NCBI RefSeq assembly: GCF_003612015.1
Contig: NZ_RARB01000002.1
Span: 1 to 64,000, forward strand
Direction: 5' to 3'
Source of the DNA: Pantoea piersonii
GTDB lineage: Bacteria > Pseudomonadota > Gammaproteobacteria > Enterobacterales > Enterobacteriaceae
DNA length: 64,000 nt
Shown piece by piece: positions 56,024-64,000 of the stretch. The position numbers and the translations under genes were made by a program. Every line of letters begins with the position of its first letter. Positions within the stretch are counted from its first letter, which is position 1. The notes beneath the pieces were generated by a model. The model did no database searches and was not told the origin of the DNA. It was given only the letters and a program-made list of their open reading frames with translations.

Positions 56024-57199
56024 ATGACCACAACCGCAACCGAGCCGCAGTCGGCTTCCACCTTGCCGCTGGCCTGCTCTTCGCTGGCCGTCTTTATTAC
56101 CTATCTTACCGCCGGACTGGCGCTGCCGGTTATTCCGCTCTACGTGCATCAGGAACTGGGCATGAATAACGTGATGGTCGGCGTCGCGGTCGGCATTCAG
56201 TTTTTCGCCACGCTGCTGACGCGCGGCTTTGCCGGGCGCCGCGCCGATCGGCACGGCGCGAAGCGCACCACGCAGCAGGGGATGCTGGCGATTATGCTGG
56301 TGGGCGTCGCCTACCTTGCCGCCGCGCTGCTGCCGGTTCCGGCACTGATTAAGTTCGCGCTGCTGGCGCTGGGGCGTCTGCTGCTCGGTTTCGGCGAAAG
56401 TTTTCTGCTTACCGGCAACCTGACCTGGGGGCTGGGACTGGTCGGCGCGAAGCGATCCGGGCTGGTAATGTCATGGAACGGCATGGCGATTTACGGCGCG
56501 CTGGCTGCCGGGGCGCCGCTCGGCCTGCTGCTGCACCAGCACGGCGGCTTTGCGCTGCTGGGTGCGGTCGCAACGGCCCTGCCGCTGGCGGCGCTGGCGC
56601 TCAACAGCGGCATCCGCCCGGTGCCGGTGATGGGTGGCGAGCGGCCTTCGCTGTTCAGCGTGATCCGCGCTGTGCTCCAGCCCGGTCTGGCGCTGGCGCT
56701 GCAGGGCGTCGGCTTTGCGGTGATCGGCACCTTCACCTCGCTCTATTTTGCCGCCCGGCACTGGGGCAACGCGGGCTTTACCCTGACGGCGTTCGGCGTC
56801 GCCTTTGTGCTGGTGCGCCTGGTTTTCGGCGGCACGCCGGACCGCCACGGCGGCATCCGCGTCGCGCTGATTTCGCTGCTGGTGGAGGCGGCGGGTCTGC
56901 TGCTGCTGGCGTTTGCCGTCAATGGCTGGATGGCGTTGATCGGCGCTGCGCTGACCGGCTGCGGCTGCTCGCTGATTTTCCCGGCGCTTGGCGTCGAGGT
57001 AGTGAAACGCGTCTCGCCGCAGGTGCGCGGTACGGCACTGGGGGGCTTCTCCGCTTTTCAGGATGTCGCCTACGGCGCCAGCGGGCCGATTGCCGGACTC
57101 ATCGCAACCGCGCTGGGCTACGGCTCGGTCTACCTTGCGGGCGCCTGCTGTGCGCTACTGGGCATGGTCGTTACCTGGCGCTTTTCCCGCCGCGCCTGA
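56024..57199 (+). CDS. yfcJ: MFS transporter YfcJ
   Basis: A 391-residue major facilitator with about 12 helices. Motif-A-like [19 protein letters not shown] follows helix 2, and [19 protein letters not shown] is typical of the YfcJ/YhhS subfamily. Its substrate is unknown. AAGGAGC lies upstream. Its last 29 nt overlap the convergent regulator gene. Confidence 0.9.
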   Translation: MTTTATEPQSASTLPLACSSLAVFITYLTAGLALPVIPLYVHQELGMNNVMVGVAVGIQFFATLLTRGFAGRRADRHGAKRTTQQGMLAIMLVGVAYLAAALLPVPALIKFALLALGRLLLGFGESFLLTGNLTWGLGLVGAKRSGLVMSWNGMAIYGALAAGAPLGLLLHQHGGFALLGAVATALPLAALALNSGIRPVPVMGGERPSLFSVIRAVLQPGLALALQGVGFAVIGTFTSLYFAARHWGNAGFTLTAFGVAFVLVRLVFGGTPDRHGGIRVALISLLVEAAGLLLLAFAVNGWMALIGAALTGCGCSLIFPALGVEVVKRVSPQVRGTALGGFSAFQDVAYGASGPIAGLIATALGYGSVYLAGACCALLGMVVTWRFSRRA

Positions 57200-58607
57200 A
57201 CAGCGCGGCCAGCTTTGCGCAGCCCGTAGCGATTTCGCCGGGCGACAGTGCGGAAAACCCGAGGATCCAGCCTGGCTGCGCTGGCGTATCGATCGCCAGC
57301 GGGCTGAGACGCGGCAGCGTCAGTCCCTCTTTTTCCGCCTGCGCGGTCAGCGCCGCCTCATCTTCGCCTGCGCAGAGCCTGACTGTTAATTGCAGTCCGC
57401 CGGGTGTGGCGATCGGCGTCAGCCAGGGCGAAAGGGGCTGCAGTCGCGCCAGCAGCAGGTCGCGGCGGCTGCGATAGAGCTGGCGCATCAGCCGCAGGTG
57501 GCTGGCGAAGTGTCCTTGCTGCAAAAAAGCCGCTGTCACCGCCTGCGGTAACTGAGCGCTGTGCCCGTCCATCACGCTGCGCGCCTGACCGAGCGGGGCG
57601 ACCAGCGCAGGCGGCACCACCATCCACGCCAGCCGCAGCGAGGGAAAAAGCGATTTGGAAAAGGTGCCCAGCGCGATCACTCGCCCGTGGCGATCCAGCC
57701 CCTGCATGGCGGGCGTCGGCCGATCGTCATAGTGAAACTCGCTGTCATAGTCATCCTCAATAATCCAGCTGCCGTGGCGCTGCGCCCACGCCAGCCATGC
57801 AAGGCGGCGCGGCAGGCTCATCGCGACGCCGCCAGGGTAGTGGTGCGACGGCGTCAGGTAGAGCAGCTTTGCCGCGCCGCTCTGCAGTTGCGCGCCTTCG
57901 CTATCCAGCGGCACGCCGCGGCAACGCGCGCCTGCCGCCACAAAGGCGTTGCGCGCGCCGGGATAGCCGGGCGTCTCCAGCCACACCTCATCGCCGGGAT
58001 CGAGAAACATCATCGCCAGCAGCTGTAACGCCTGCTGCGAGCTGGTCAGGATAATTACCTGCTCTGGGCGGCAGCGCATCCCGCGCGACAGCGCCAGATA
58101 GTCCGCTACCGCGTTGCGCAGCGGCAGATAACCGAGCGGATCGCCGTAGCCCATCAGTTGACTTCCCTCGGCGCGCTGCACGCTGGCGCTCAGCCGTCGC
58201 CACAGGCGGTGCGGAAAAGCGCGCAGTTCCGGCGAACCGGCGGCGAAAGCGTGGGGGAAGGGGGGATCCTGGCAGCCGCCGGTGGCGATAACCGCACTGC
58301 CGCGCGAGGAGAAGCGCGGCAGCTCCGCAGACGCGGCGCGCGGCGTCTGCGTGGGCATCACAATGGCGACAAAGGTGCCGCGGCCGACCTCGCGGCTGAG
58401 ATAGCCCTCGCTTTCCAGCTGCGCATAGGCCGCCTCCACCGTCACACGCGACAGGCCAAGATCGCCCGCCAGCTGGCGCGTCGACGGCACTTTTTGCCCG
58501 AAGCTGAGATGGCCTGCGGCGATCGCCTGGCGCAGCGTGGCGCACAGGCGTTCGCGCAGCCCGCCCTGCGCGTTGTGGCTGAAAAGCGTCAGCAGCGGCG
58601 TACTCAT
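57171..58607 (-). CDS. MocR/PdxR-type regulator (GntR-HTH plus aminotransferase domain)
   Basis: A 478-residue regulator. The N-terminal GntR winged helix ([20 protein letters not shown], then [20 protein letters not shown]) is joined to a fold-type I aminotransferase domain with [19 protein letters not shown] and the PLP-lysine in [17 protein letters not shown]. MocR proteins sense PLP or an amino-acid ligand. It is divergent (87 bp) from the rhodanese gene, its likely target. No pdxST genes are nearby, so naming it PdxR would be unsafe. Confidence 0.88.
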   Translation of the reverse strand: MSTPLLTLFSHNAQGGLRERLCATLRQAIAAGHLSFGQKVPSTRQLAGDLGLSRVTVEAAYAQLESEGYLSREVGRGTFVAIVMPTQTPRAASAELPRFSSRGSAVIATGGCQDPPFPHAFAAGSPELRAFPHRLWRRLSASVQRAEGSQLMGYGDPLGYLPLRNAVADYLALSRGMRCRPEQVIILTSSQQALQLLAMMFLDPGDEVWLETPGYPGARNAFVAAGARCRGVPLDSEGAQLQSGAAKLLYLTPSHHYPGGVAMSLPRRLAWLAWAQRHGSWIIEDDYDSEFHYDDRPTPAMQGLDRHGRVIALGTFSKSLFPSLRLAWMVVPPALVAPLGQARSVMDGHSAQLPQAVTAAFLQQGHFASHLRLMRQLYRSRRDLLLARLQPLSPWLTPIATPGGLQLTVRLCAGEDEAALTAQAEKEGLTLPRLSPLAIDTPAQPGWILGFSALSPGEIATGCAKLAALFRRGGKSAR

Positions 58608-58694
58608 AATGGTCTTATCTCAACGTGGATATGGGTCTCAGGGAGCAGTCCACTTTGCCGTAAACTGACCGCCTACCACAACAGGAGAATGATC

Positions 58695-59138
58695 ATGTCA
58701 CAGGTTCTACGTTTCCCGCCGCCGTCGCCGCAGCAAAGCCTCGACTATCTGCAAAATAAACTTGCCTGGTACGCCGACGCCTGGGATGTCGCGGACGATC
58801 TGGCTCATCAGGTAGCGGAAATCGTGGTGATTGACGCGCGTTCGTCGGAAGCCTACCGCGCGGGACATATTTGCGGCGCCCTGAGTTTTCCGCATCGCAA
58901 CATGAACGCCGAAAGCACGGCAGGACTGGATCGCAGCAAAGTCTATATCACCTACTGTGACGGCATCGGCTGCAACGGATCGACCAAAGCGGCATATAAG
59001 CTGGCGGCGCTGGGTTTTCAGGTGAAGGAGCTGATCGGCGGGCTGGATTTCTGGCGGCGCGACGGCCATCCGATGTGCTGGGGCGACGCGCCGGGCGAAT
59101 GGCCTGCAGCCACCCCCGGCGCGCAGTGCGGCTGTTAA
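58695..59138 (+). CDS. Rhodanese-like sulfurtransferase
   Basis: A 147-residue single-domain rhodanese: VVIDARSSEAYRAGHICGAL and the active-site loop ITYCDGIGCNGST with catalytic Cys, plus GGLDFWRRDGHP. It would transfer sulfane sulfur; the acceptor is unknown. ATG 58695 preferred, AGGAGA upstream; an ATG six bases earlier is too near the ribosome-binding site. Divergent from the MocR-type regulator. Confidence 0.88.
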   Translation: MSQVLRFPPPSPQQSLDYLQNKLAWYADAWDVADDLAHQVAEIVVIDARSSEAYRAGHICGALSFPHRNMNAESTAGLDRSKVYITYCDGIGCNGSTKAAYKLAALGFQVKELIGGLDFWRRDGHPMCWGDAPGEWPAATPGAQCGC

Positions 59139-59139
59139 C

Positions 59140-60171
59140 TCAGAGCAGCAGCCACAGCAGCAGAGCGACCACAATCAGCGCGACAGCCACGCCCAGCAGC
59201 GGGCGCTGCGCCAGCGGCTGCGGCAGCGCGGCGATAAAGGGCGCCCAGATCGGCTGCGGGCGCAGCGCGCTGTCGGCCAGAGGCTGCTCCTGATTTTTTT
59301 CGGCGCGGCGCGCAAAGAGCTGATTGAGCAGATCCTGCGTCTGGGCAGGCGTCAGGATCGTTTGCGGCGTCGCCTGGAAACGCTGCAGGCTGTAATCCTC
59401 CAGCTGCTGGCGTTCGCTGCGATCGAGCGGCTGCTTGAGCGAGACTTCCAGTATCTGCAAAGTAGGCGCGCTGTGCTGGCTCAGCGTCTGGCGCACCTGC
59501 AGATATTGCGTCAGCAGCGGGAAATGGCGCGACGGAATAGGATCACCGCTGGTGAGATTAACCAGCTTAAGCGCCGAGGCCCAGATTTTTCCGGTGGATT
59601 CGCCTGTGGCGGCCGCCAGTCGAGCGATCTGCTGGTTCAGCGTCTGATGTTCGGCAGGCAGCAGCGTACGGTCGGTGGTGCGCGACTGCTGCGGCTGCGG
59701 GATCGCCATCTGACCGTTTTGCAGCATGGTCAGTACCTGACGCAGCTGATCCTGCGACAGCGAACTCAGCACCGTCTGGCCGAACTGCTGACGAATAAAA
59801 TCGCTTACCGCCTGACGGTTATTGCCCTGCGGCAGCAGGTCGGTGAGCTGGGTGAGCAGCTGGCGCGTGGCGCGTCCGTTTTCCGCCTGCGTCAGGCGGC
59901 TGTTAAGATACTGCTCCGCCGCCGGAAAATGGCGCGACTGCAGCTCCGCCTCGCTTTTCACGCCCACTTCGCGCTGTACGCCCGCCCAGAGTTCAGGCGC
60001 TTTTAGCGTGCTGAATGACATAATGCGCACAATCAGGCGTTCCAGCGTGGTGCGCTGGGCTGGAGAAAGAGGCTGATCGCCTGGCGTCGCGCCGGGACGG
60101 GGCGCGCCGGTTGACGGCGTGACAGCAGAACGATCGCCCATCGGCGCACCGGGGCCGCTAAGAGGTTGCAT
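59140..60171 (-). CDS. flk: Flagellar biosynthesis regulator Flk
   Basis: A 343-residue protein matching Flk: GDQPLSPAQRTTLERLIVRI near the N terminus, SRHFPAAEQYLNSRL repeats in the middle, and one C-terminal membrane helix (LLGVAVALIVVALLLWLLL). Flk senses completion of flagellar rings and affects FlgM export. ATG 60171 follows AAGGAT. It implies a flagellated host. Confidence 0.9.
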   Translation of the reverse strand: MQPLSGPGAPMGDRSAVTPSTGAPRPGATPGDQPLSPAQRTTLERLIVRIMSFSTLKAPELWAGVQREVGVKSEAELQSRHFPAAEQYLNSRLTQAENGRATRQLLTQLTDLLPQGNNRQAVSDFIRQQFGQTVLSSLSQDQLRQVLTMLQNGQMAIPQPQQSRTTDRTLLPAEHQTLNQQIARLAAATGESTGKIWASALKLVNLTSGDPIPSRHFPLLTQYLQVRQTLSQHSAPTLQILEVSLKQPLDRSERQQLEDYSLQRFQATPQTILTPAQTQDLLNQLFARRAEKNQEQPLADSALRPQPIWAPFIAALPQPLAQRPLLGVAVALIVVALLLWLLL

Positions 60172-60271
60172 GGCGGAATCCTTGAAAACAGAACAGCGTG
60201 GGGTGCGCCGGAAAAAAGATGCGCCATGATAGCAAAAGCCCCCGGGAAATCCCACGGGGGCCTGTGTTTAT

Positions 60272-61168
60272 TCAGCCAGGCGTCGTTGCCGCCTGACGAC
60301 GCCTGAGCGGGGTTTTCAGACGCTGCGCAAGAAGCACGCCAGACAGCGTCATCGCGCCGCCGATCCAGTGATAGGCGTGCAGCTGCTCATGCAGGAACAG
60401 CACCGCGATAATAGCGGTAAAGACCGGGATAAAATTCATAAAGATGCTGGTCGTGCTGGCGCCCAGGCGCTGTACGCCGAGGATCCACAGAAAGGGCGCG
60501 ATAATCGAAGCGAACAGCCCGGCAAACAGCACCAGCGGGATATTTTGCGCGTTAAGCGCGACCTCAGGCGCGCGCAGAAAGCCCGGCAGCAGCAGCAGGA
60601 CACCAAAGCAGATCTGCACATAGAGGCTCTGCCAGTTAGGCAGCGGAATCGCCCAGCGCCGGGTCAGCACGCCGTAGAGCGCATAAGAGGTCGAGGCGGC
60701 CAGCATCATCAGTTCGCCGCTGCCCAGACGCTGCTGCAGCAGCTGCGCAGGATGGCCCTCGCTCACCAGCCATACCAGGCCCGCAAACGACAGAAGGCCG
60801 CCGATAAGAATACCGCGCGTCGGCGCCAGCCGCAGCACCACCAGACTGAGCAGAATGGTCAGCAGAGGAATAGTCGCGCCGAGAATGCCCATCATGACCG
60901 CCGAGACGCTGTGCGCGGCGTAGTAAGCCAGGCTCTGATACAGCACCATGCCAAGCAGGCCGAGGATCAGCAGCCGTCCCAGGTTGGCCCGGATAGTATG
61001 GCGATGCCGCCACGCGCCCGGCAGCGCGAAAGGCGTTAGCACGATAAGCGCCAGCAGCCAGCGATAAAACGAAATAGCGGCGGGATCGATGCTCCCGGCG
61101 GAGAGCTTGCTGACGATGGTATTCACCGACCAGATCAGCACCGCCAGCAGCGGAAAAAGTAAATTCAT
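60272..61168 (-). CDS. EamA/DMT-family transporter
   Basis: A 298-residue ten-helix drug/metabolite transporter with two EamA repeats (FPLLAVLIWSVNTIVSKLS; MLAASTSYALYGVLTRRWAI). Probably an exporter; substrate unknown. Divergent from an AraC regulator with 94 bp between starts, which may control it. Confidence 0.9.
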   Translation of the reverse strand: MNLLFPLLAVLIWSVNTIVSKLSAGSIDPAAISFYRWLLALIVLTPFALPGAWRHRHTIRANLGRLLILGLLGMVLYQSLAYYAAHSVSAVMMGILGATIPLLTILLSLVVLRLAPTRGILIGGLLSFAGLVWLVSEGHPAQLLQQRLGSGELMMLAASTSYALYGVLTRRWAIPLPNWQSLYVQICFGVLLLLPGFLRAPEVALNAQNIPLVLFAGLFASIIAPFLWILGVQRLGASTTSIFMNFIPVFTAIIAVLFLHEQLHAYHWIGGAMTLSGVLLAQRLKTPLRRRQAATTPG

Positions 61169-61262
61169 GATGGGCTCCTGAGAAGTAATGCGATCAGTTT
61201 ACTTTTGACTGCTTTTAAGGAGATAGTTAAAACCAGACAAAAAACGTTGCTGACCGGACAGA

Positions 61263-62042
61263 ATGAATTTACAGGTTGAATACCAGCCGCCTGAAGATGC
61301 GCTGCGGCTTCACTACTTTATGCGCTATGAGCAGACCAACGCCAAAACGGAATATCTGCCGCATGCCCACGAATGGGGGCAGGTGATATTCGTGACGCGT
61401 CACGTACTGGAGATGAACGTCGAGGGCGAGCGGCTGTTAACGCCTGCCAGCATTCCTATCTGGATCCCACCGCGTCAGCGGCACGCCAGCTATAACCACC
61501 AGCAGGCGCAGTTCCGCACGTTTAATCTCGCCGCCTCGCTGTGCGATGGCCTGCCCCAGCAGGCGTGCCTGCTGAATGCCGACGCTATCGTACATGCGAT
61601 TATGGATGAGTTCGCGCGCCTGGGGCTGGAGCAGCCGGAAAGCCCGGAGCAGTGGCGGCTGTGCGAGGTGCTGCGCGATCGGCTGCGGCTGGCGCCGGTG
61701 CAGGAGAGCTATCTGCCCGGTTCGCAGGATAAGTTTCTTGCGCCGGTGCTGCAGGCGCTGGAGGCGCATCCCGGCGACAACACCACGCTGGCGGAGTGGG
61801 CGGCGCGCGTCTTTACCACCGAGCGTACGCTGGCGCGTCGCTGTCGGCAGGATCTGCATATGTCCTTCAGCGAGTGGCGACAGCGGCTGCGTTTTCTGCA
61901 CGCCGTCGCGCAGCTGGGGCAGGGCAAAAGCGTGCAGGCGATTGCGCACGATCTCGGCTACAGCTCGGCGTCGGCGCTGATTGTGATGTTCCAGCAGCAG
62001 GCGGGCACCACGCCGGATCGCTACCGCGCACGCCTGGGTTAA
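61263..62042 (+). CDS. AraC-family regulator with cupin domain
   Basis: A 259-residue regulator. The N-terminal cupin ([34 protein letters not shown]) is the ligand part; the C-terminal double HTH has [20 protein letters not shown] and [20 protein letters not shown]. Divergent from the EamA transporter, its likely target. Confidence 0.9.
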   Translation: MNLQVEYQPPEDALRLHYFMRYEQTNAKTEYLPHAHEWGQVIFVTRHVLEMNVEGERLLTPASIPIWIPPRQRHASYNHQQAQFRTFNLAASLCDGLPQQACLLNADAIVHAIMDEFARLGLEQPESPEQWRLCEVLRDRLRLAPVQESYLPGSQDKFLAPVLQALEAHPGDNTTLAEWAARVFTTERTLARRCRQDLHMSFSEWRQRLRFLHAVAQLGQGKSVQAIAHDLGYSSASALIVMFQQQAGTTPDRYRARLG

Positions 62043-62100
62043 CAGGCGCGTTTGTGCCACAATAGCGCATCTTAATAATGCAACCAGCAGGAAGGCCGTG

Positions 62101-63234
62101 GTGAAGATTCTTGTCGATGAAAATATGCCCTATGCGCGTGAACTGTTCAGCCGCACCGGCAGGGTGCTGGCGGTGCCGGGACGTCCGCTGCCGCAGCAGG
62201 AACTGGACGATGCCGACGGCCTGATGGTGCGGTCGGTCACGCAGGTGAACGAAGCGCTGCTCGCCGGCAAGCCGGTCAAATTCGTCGGCACCGCCACGGC
62301 GGGCACCGACCATATCGATGAAGAGTGGCTGCAACAGGCGGGCATCGCCTTTTCCGCCGCGCCAGGCTGTAATGCCATTGCCGTGGTGGAGTATGTCTTT
62401 TCCGCGCTGCTACTGCTGGCGGAACGCGACGGATTCGCGCTGCGCGACCGCACCGTCGGCATCGTCGGCGTGGGCAACGTGGGCGGACGACTGCAAAAGC
62501 GGCTGGAAGCCTGGGGCGTGAAAACCCTGCTGTGCGATCCGCCGCGCGCCGATCGCGGCGACGAGGGGGAATTCCATTCTCTTGATGCGCTGGTGGCGGA
62601 GGCGGATATCCTGACTTTCCATACGCCGCTGTTTAAAGAGGGGCCTTATAAAAGCTGGCATCTCGCCGATGCGGCGCTGCTGATGGCGCTGAAGCCCAAC
62701 GCCATTCTGATCAACGCCTGTCGCGGGCCGGTGGTGGATAACGCCGCGCTGCTGGAGGTGCTGAAAATGCGCGCCGATCTCAGCGTGGTGCTGGACGTCT
62801 GGGAGCCGGAACCGGCGCTGTCCCTCGACCTGCTGGACAAGGTGGATATCGGCACGGCCCATATCGCCGGTTATACCCTGGAGGGCAAGGCGCGCGGCAC
62901 GACGCAGGTGTTTGAAGCCTGGTGCGACTTTCTCGGCCAGCCGCAGCAGGTGCCGCTCAGCGAGCTGCTGCCGCCCCCGGAATTCAGCAGCGTCACCCTT
63001 AACGGCCCGCTCGATCAGCCAACGCTGAAACGTCTGGCGCATCTGGTGTATGATGTGCGCCGCGACGACGCGCCGCTCCGTAAAGTGGCGGCTAAACCCG
63101 GCGAATTCGACCGCCTGCGCAAAGAGTATGAAGAGCGCCGCGAGTGGTCATCGCTGGAGGTGATCTGCAGCGACGCAGCGACCGTCAGCCTGCTGAACGC
63201 CCTTGGGTTTTGCGCGCGTCTCAACAACAGCTAA
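62101..63234 (+). CDS. pdxB: Erythronate-4-phosphate dehydrogenase PdxB
   Basis: A 377-residue NAD-dependent dehydrogenase of pyridoxal phosphate synthesis. It has the nucleotide-binding [20 protein letters not shown], catalytic [19 protein letters not shown] and the His in [22 protein letters not shown] 62101 matches the E. coli start; a second GTG directly upstream is in frame. AGGAAGG lies just before. Confidence 0.96.
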   Translation: MKILVDENMPYARELFSRTGRVLAVPGRPLPQQELDDADGLMVRSVTQVNEALLAGKPVKFVGTATAGTDHIDEEWLQQAGIAFSAAPGCNAIAVVEYVFSALLLLAERDGFALRDRTVGIVGVGNVGGRLQKRLEAWGVKTLLCDPPRADRGDEGEFHSLDALVAEADILTFHTPLFKEGPYKSWHLADAALLMALKPNAILINACRGPVVDNAALLEVLKMRADLSVVLDVWEPEPALSLDLLDKVDIGTAHIAGYTLEGKARGTTQVFEAWCDFLGQPQQVPLSELLPPPEFSSVTLNGPLDQPTLKRLAHLVYDVRRDDAPLRKVAAKPGEFDRLRKEYEERREWSSLEVICSDAATVSLLNALGFCARLNNS

Positions 63235-63284
63235 ATTAAACTTCTCGCCGTGCCAAATATGGCGAGGGATAATTCCGAAACCTG

Positions 63285-63315
63285 GGCGGTGAATATCACC
63301 GCCTTCTGTTTTTAT
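63285..63315 (+). terminator. Terminator or attenuator between pdxB and usg
   Basis: GGCGGTGA-ATA-TCACCGCC is a perfect 8-bp stem followed by TTCTGTTTTT. A second stem CTCGCC/GGCGAG lies just upstream (63244-63267). In E. coli pdxB and usg are co-transcribed in part, so this may attenuate rather than stop. Confidence 0.7.
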
Positions 63316-63338
63316 GTCATTGTCTGGAGTAAACCAAC

Positions 63339-64000
63339 ATGTCTGACGGCTGGAATATTGCGCTACTTGGCGCGACAGGCGCAGTAGGGAACGCTGTACT
63401 GGAACTGCTGGCGGAACGCCAGTTCCCGGTTGGTGAATTGTATGTGCTGGCGAGCGAAAACAGCGCCGGTGAGACCCTGCGTTTCGAGGGGCGTTCGCTG
63501 CGCGTCGAGAACGCGGCGGATTTTGACTGGTCACAGGCGCAGCTGGCCTTTTTCGTCGCCGGGCGCGACGCGTCGGCGCGCTATGCGGAGGACGCCGCCA
63601 GTGCCGGTTGCCTGGTGATCGACAGCAGCGACTGCTTTGCGCTGTCGCCGGATGTGCCGCTGGTGGTGCCGGACGTCAACCCGCACGTGCTGGCGGACTA
63701 CCGCAATCGTAACCTGATAAGCGTCGCCGATAGCCTGACCAGCCAGCTGCTTTGTGCAATCAAACCGCTGGTGGATGCGGCCGGTTTAGGTCGCCTGCAG
63801 GTAACAAATCTGATCTCCGCCTCCAGCCACGGCAAAAGCGCGGTAGACGGCCTGGCGGGCGAGAGCGCGCGACTGCTTAACGGCGTACCGGCGGAAGAGC
63901 ATTTTTTCGGCCGTCAGCTGGCGTTTAACCTGCTGCCGCAGCTGGCCGACGCGGAGGGCAGCGTCGCCAGCGAGCGTCGTCTGGTTGATCAGGTGCGTAA
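63339..64000 (+). CDS. usg: Usg, semialdehyde dehydrogenase-like protein (partial)
   Basis: The first 220 codons of a protein of the aspartate-semialdehyde dehydrogenase family; it runs off the window. N-terminal [20 protein letters not shown] is the nucleotide-binding loop, and [19 protein letters not shown] replaces the usual catalytic Cys motif, as in E. coli Usg, which is thought not to be an active dehydrogenase. Conserved between pdxB and truA. Confidence 0.93.
   Translation, partial: MSDGWNIALLGATGAVGNAVLELLAERQFPVGELYVLASENSAGETLRFEGRSLRVENAADFDWSQAQLAFFVAGRDASARYAEDAASAGCLVIDSSDCFALSPDVPLVVPDVNPHVLADYRNRNLISVADSLTSQLLCAIKPLVDAAGLGRLQVTNLISASSHGKSAVDGLAGESARLLNGVPAEEHFFGRQLAFNLLPQLADAEGSVASERRLVDQVR

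Noticed and set aside
57171-58607. Naming the MocR-type protein PdxR
   Set aside because: PdxR is defined by control of pdxST, which are not in the window; the neighbour is a rhodanese.
1-64000. CRISPR array, rRNA operon or insertion sequence
   Set aside because: No regular repeat-spacer pattern, rRNA sequence or transposase was seen.

Overview
The window is a piece of an Enterobacterales chromosome with two parts: a lambdoid (siphovirus-type) prophage or phage-derived island at about 1-31,655, and conserved core genome from a tRNA-Arg gene at 31,656 to the end. The core order (yfdC, ccmABCDEFGHI, mlaA, fadL, yfcZ, fadIJ, sixA, smrB, prmB, aroC, mepA, yfcA, epmC, yfcL, mnmC, fabB, yfcJ, flk, pdxB, usg) is close to that of E. 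coli. It differs by a complete ccm cluster between yfdC and mlaA and by separate ccmH and ccmI. This points to a relative such as the Erwiniaceae (Pantoea, Erwinia, Mixta). That placement is an inference from gene order and protein similarity, not a database result.

Prophage. The integrase gene (30,321-31,493, minus) lies just downstream of tRNA-Arg(CCU), the argW-type site used by the KplE1/CPS-53 element of E. coli K-12. The far end of the prophage, including any primary immunity and replication genes, was not found and probably lies left of the window. From left to right there are three AT-rich, minus-strand accessory genes (an FRG-domain protein, an OLD-like ATPase/TOPRIM protein and an unrecognised protein). 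Next come a Q antiterminator, an antisense second tyrosine recombinase, a holin/SAR-endolysin/Rz/Rz1 lysis cassette, an unknown cargo gene and a cos-like site. The lambda-type head and tail genes follow (terminase, gpW, portal, protease-capsid fusion, decoration protein, head-tail proteins, Z, U, V, G/T, H, M, L, K, I, J).

The most interesting feature is a self-contained regulatory module wedged between tail genes I and J (23,975-26,514). It has a CI/LexA-like repressor on the minus strand, and diverging from it a 58-residue possible ribbon-helix-helix protein and two antirepressors (BRO-N type and KilAC type). Its layout recalls the P22 immI (mnt / arc-ant) region, but the repressor is of the S24 type. 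At the position where Ala-Gly or Cys-Gly is normally cleaved it carries Met-Gly. Such a repressor may resist RecA-stimulated cleavage and depend on antirepressors for release.

Core genome. ccmA-I encode System I cytochrome c maturation (heme export and chaperoning, heme ligation, apocytochrome thiol reduction). mlaA serves outer-membrane lipid asymmetry. fadL, fadI and fadJ serve fatty acid uptake and anaerobic-type beta-oxidation, and fabB serves unsaturated fatty acid synthesis. FadR-like operators are visible at fadL, fadI and fabB, plus a FabR-like box at fabB, so one regulator appears to link uptake, degradation and synthesis in this region. Other genes act in translation or ribosome quality control (smrB, prmB, epmC, mnmC), aromatic and pyridoxine biosynthesis (aroC, pdxB) and peptidoglycan hydrolysis (mepA). 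Two regulator-target pairs are divergent: a MocR-type regulator with a rhodanese, and an AraC regulator with an EamA transporter.
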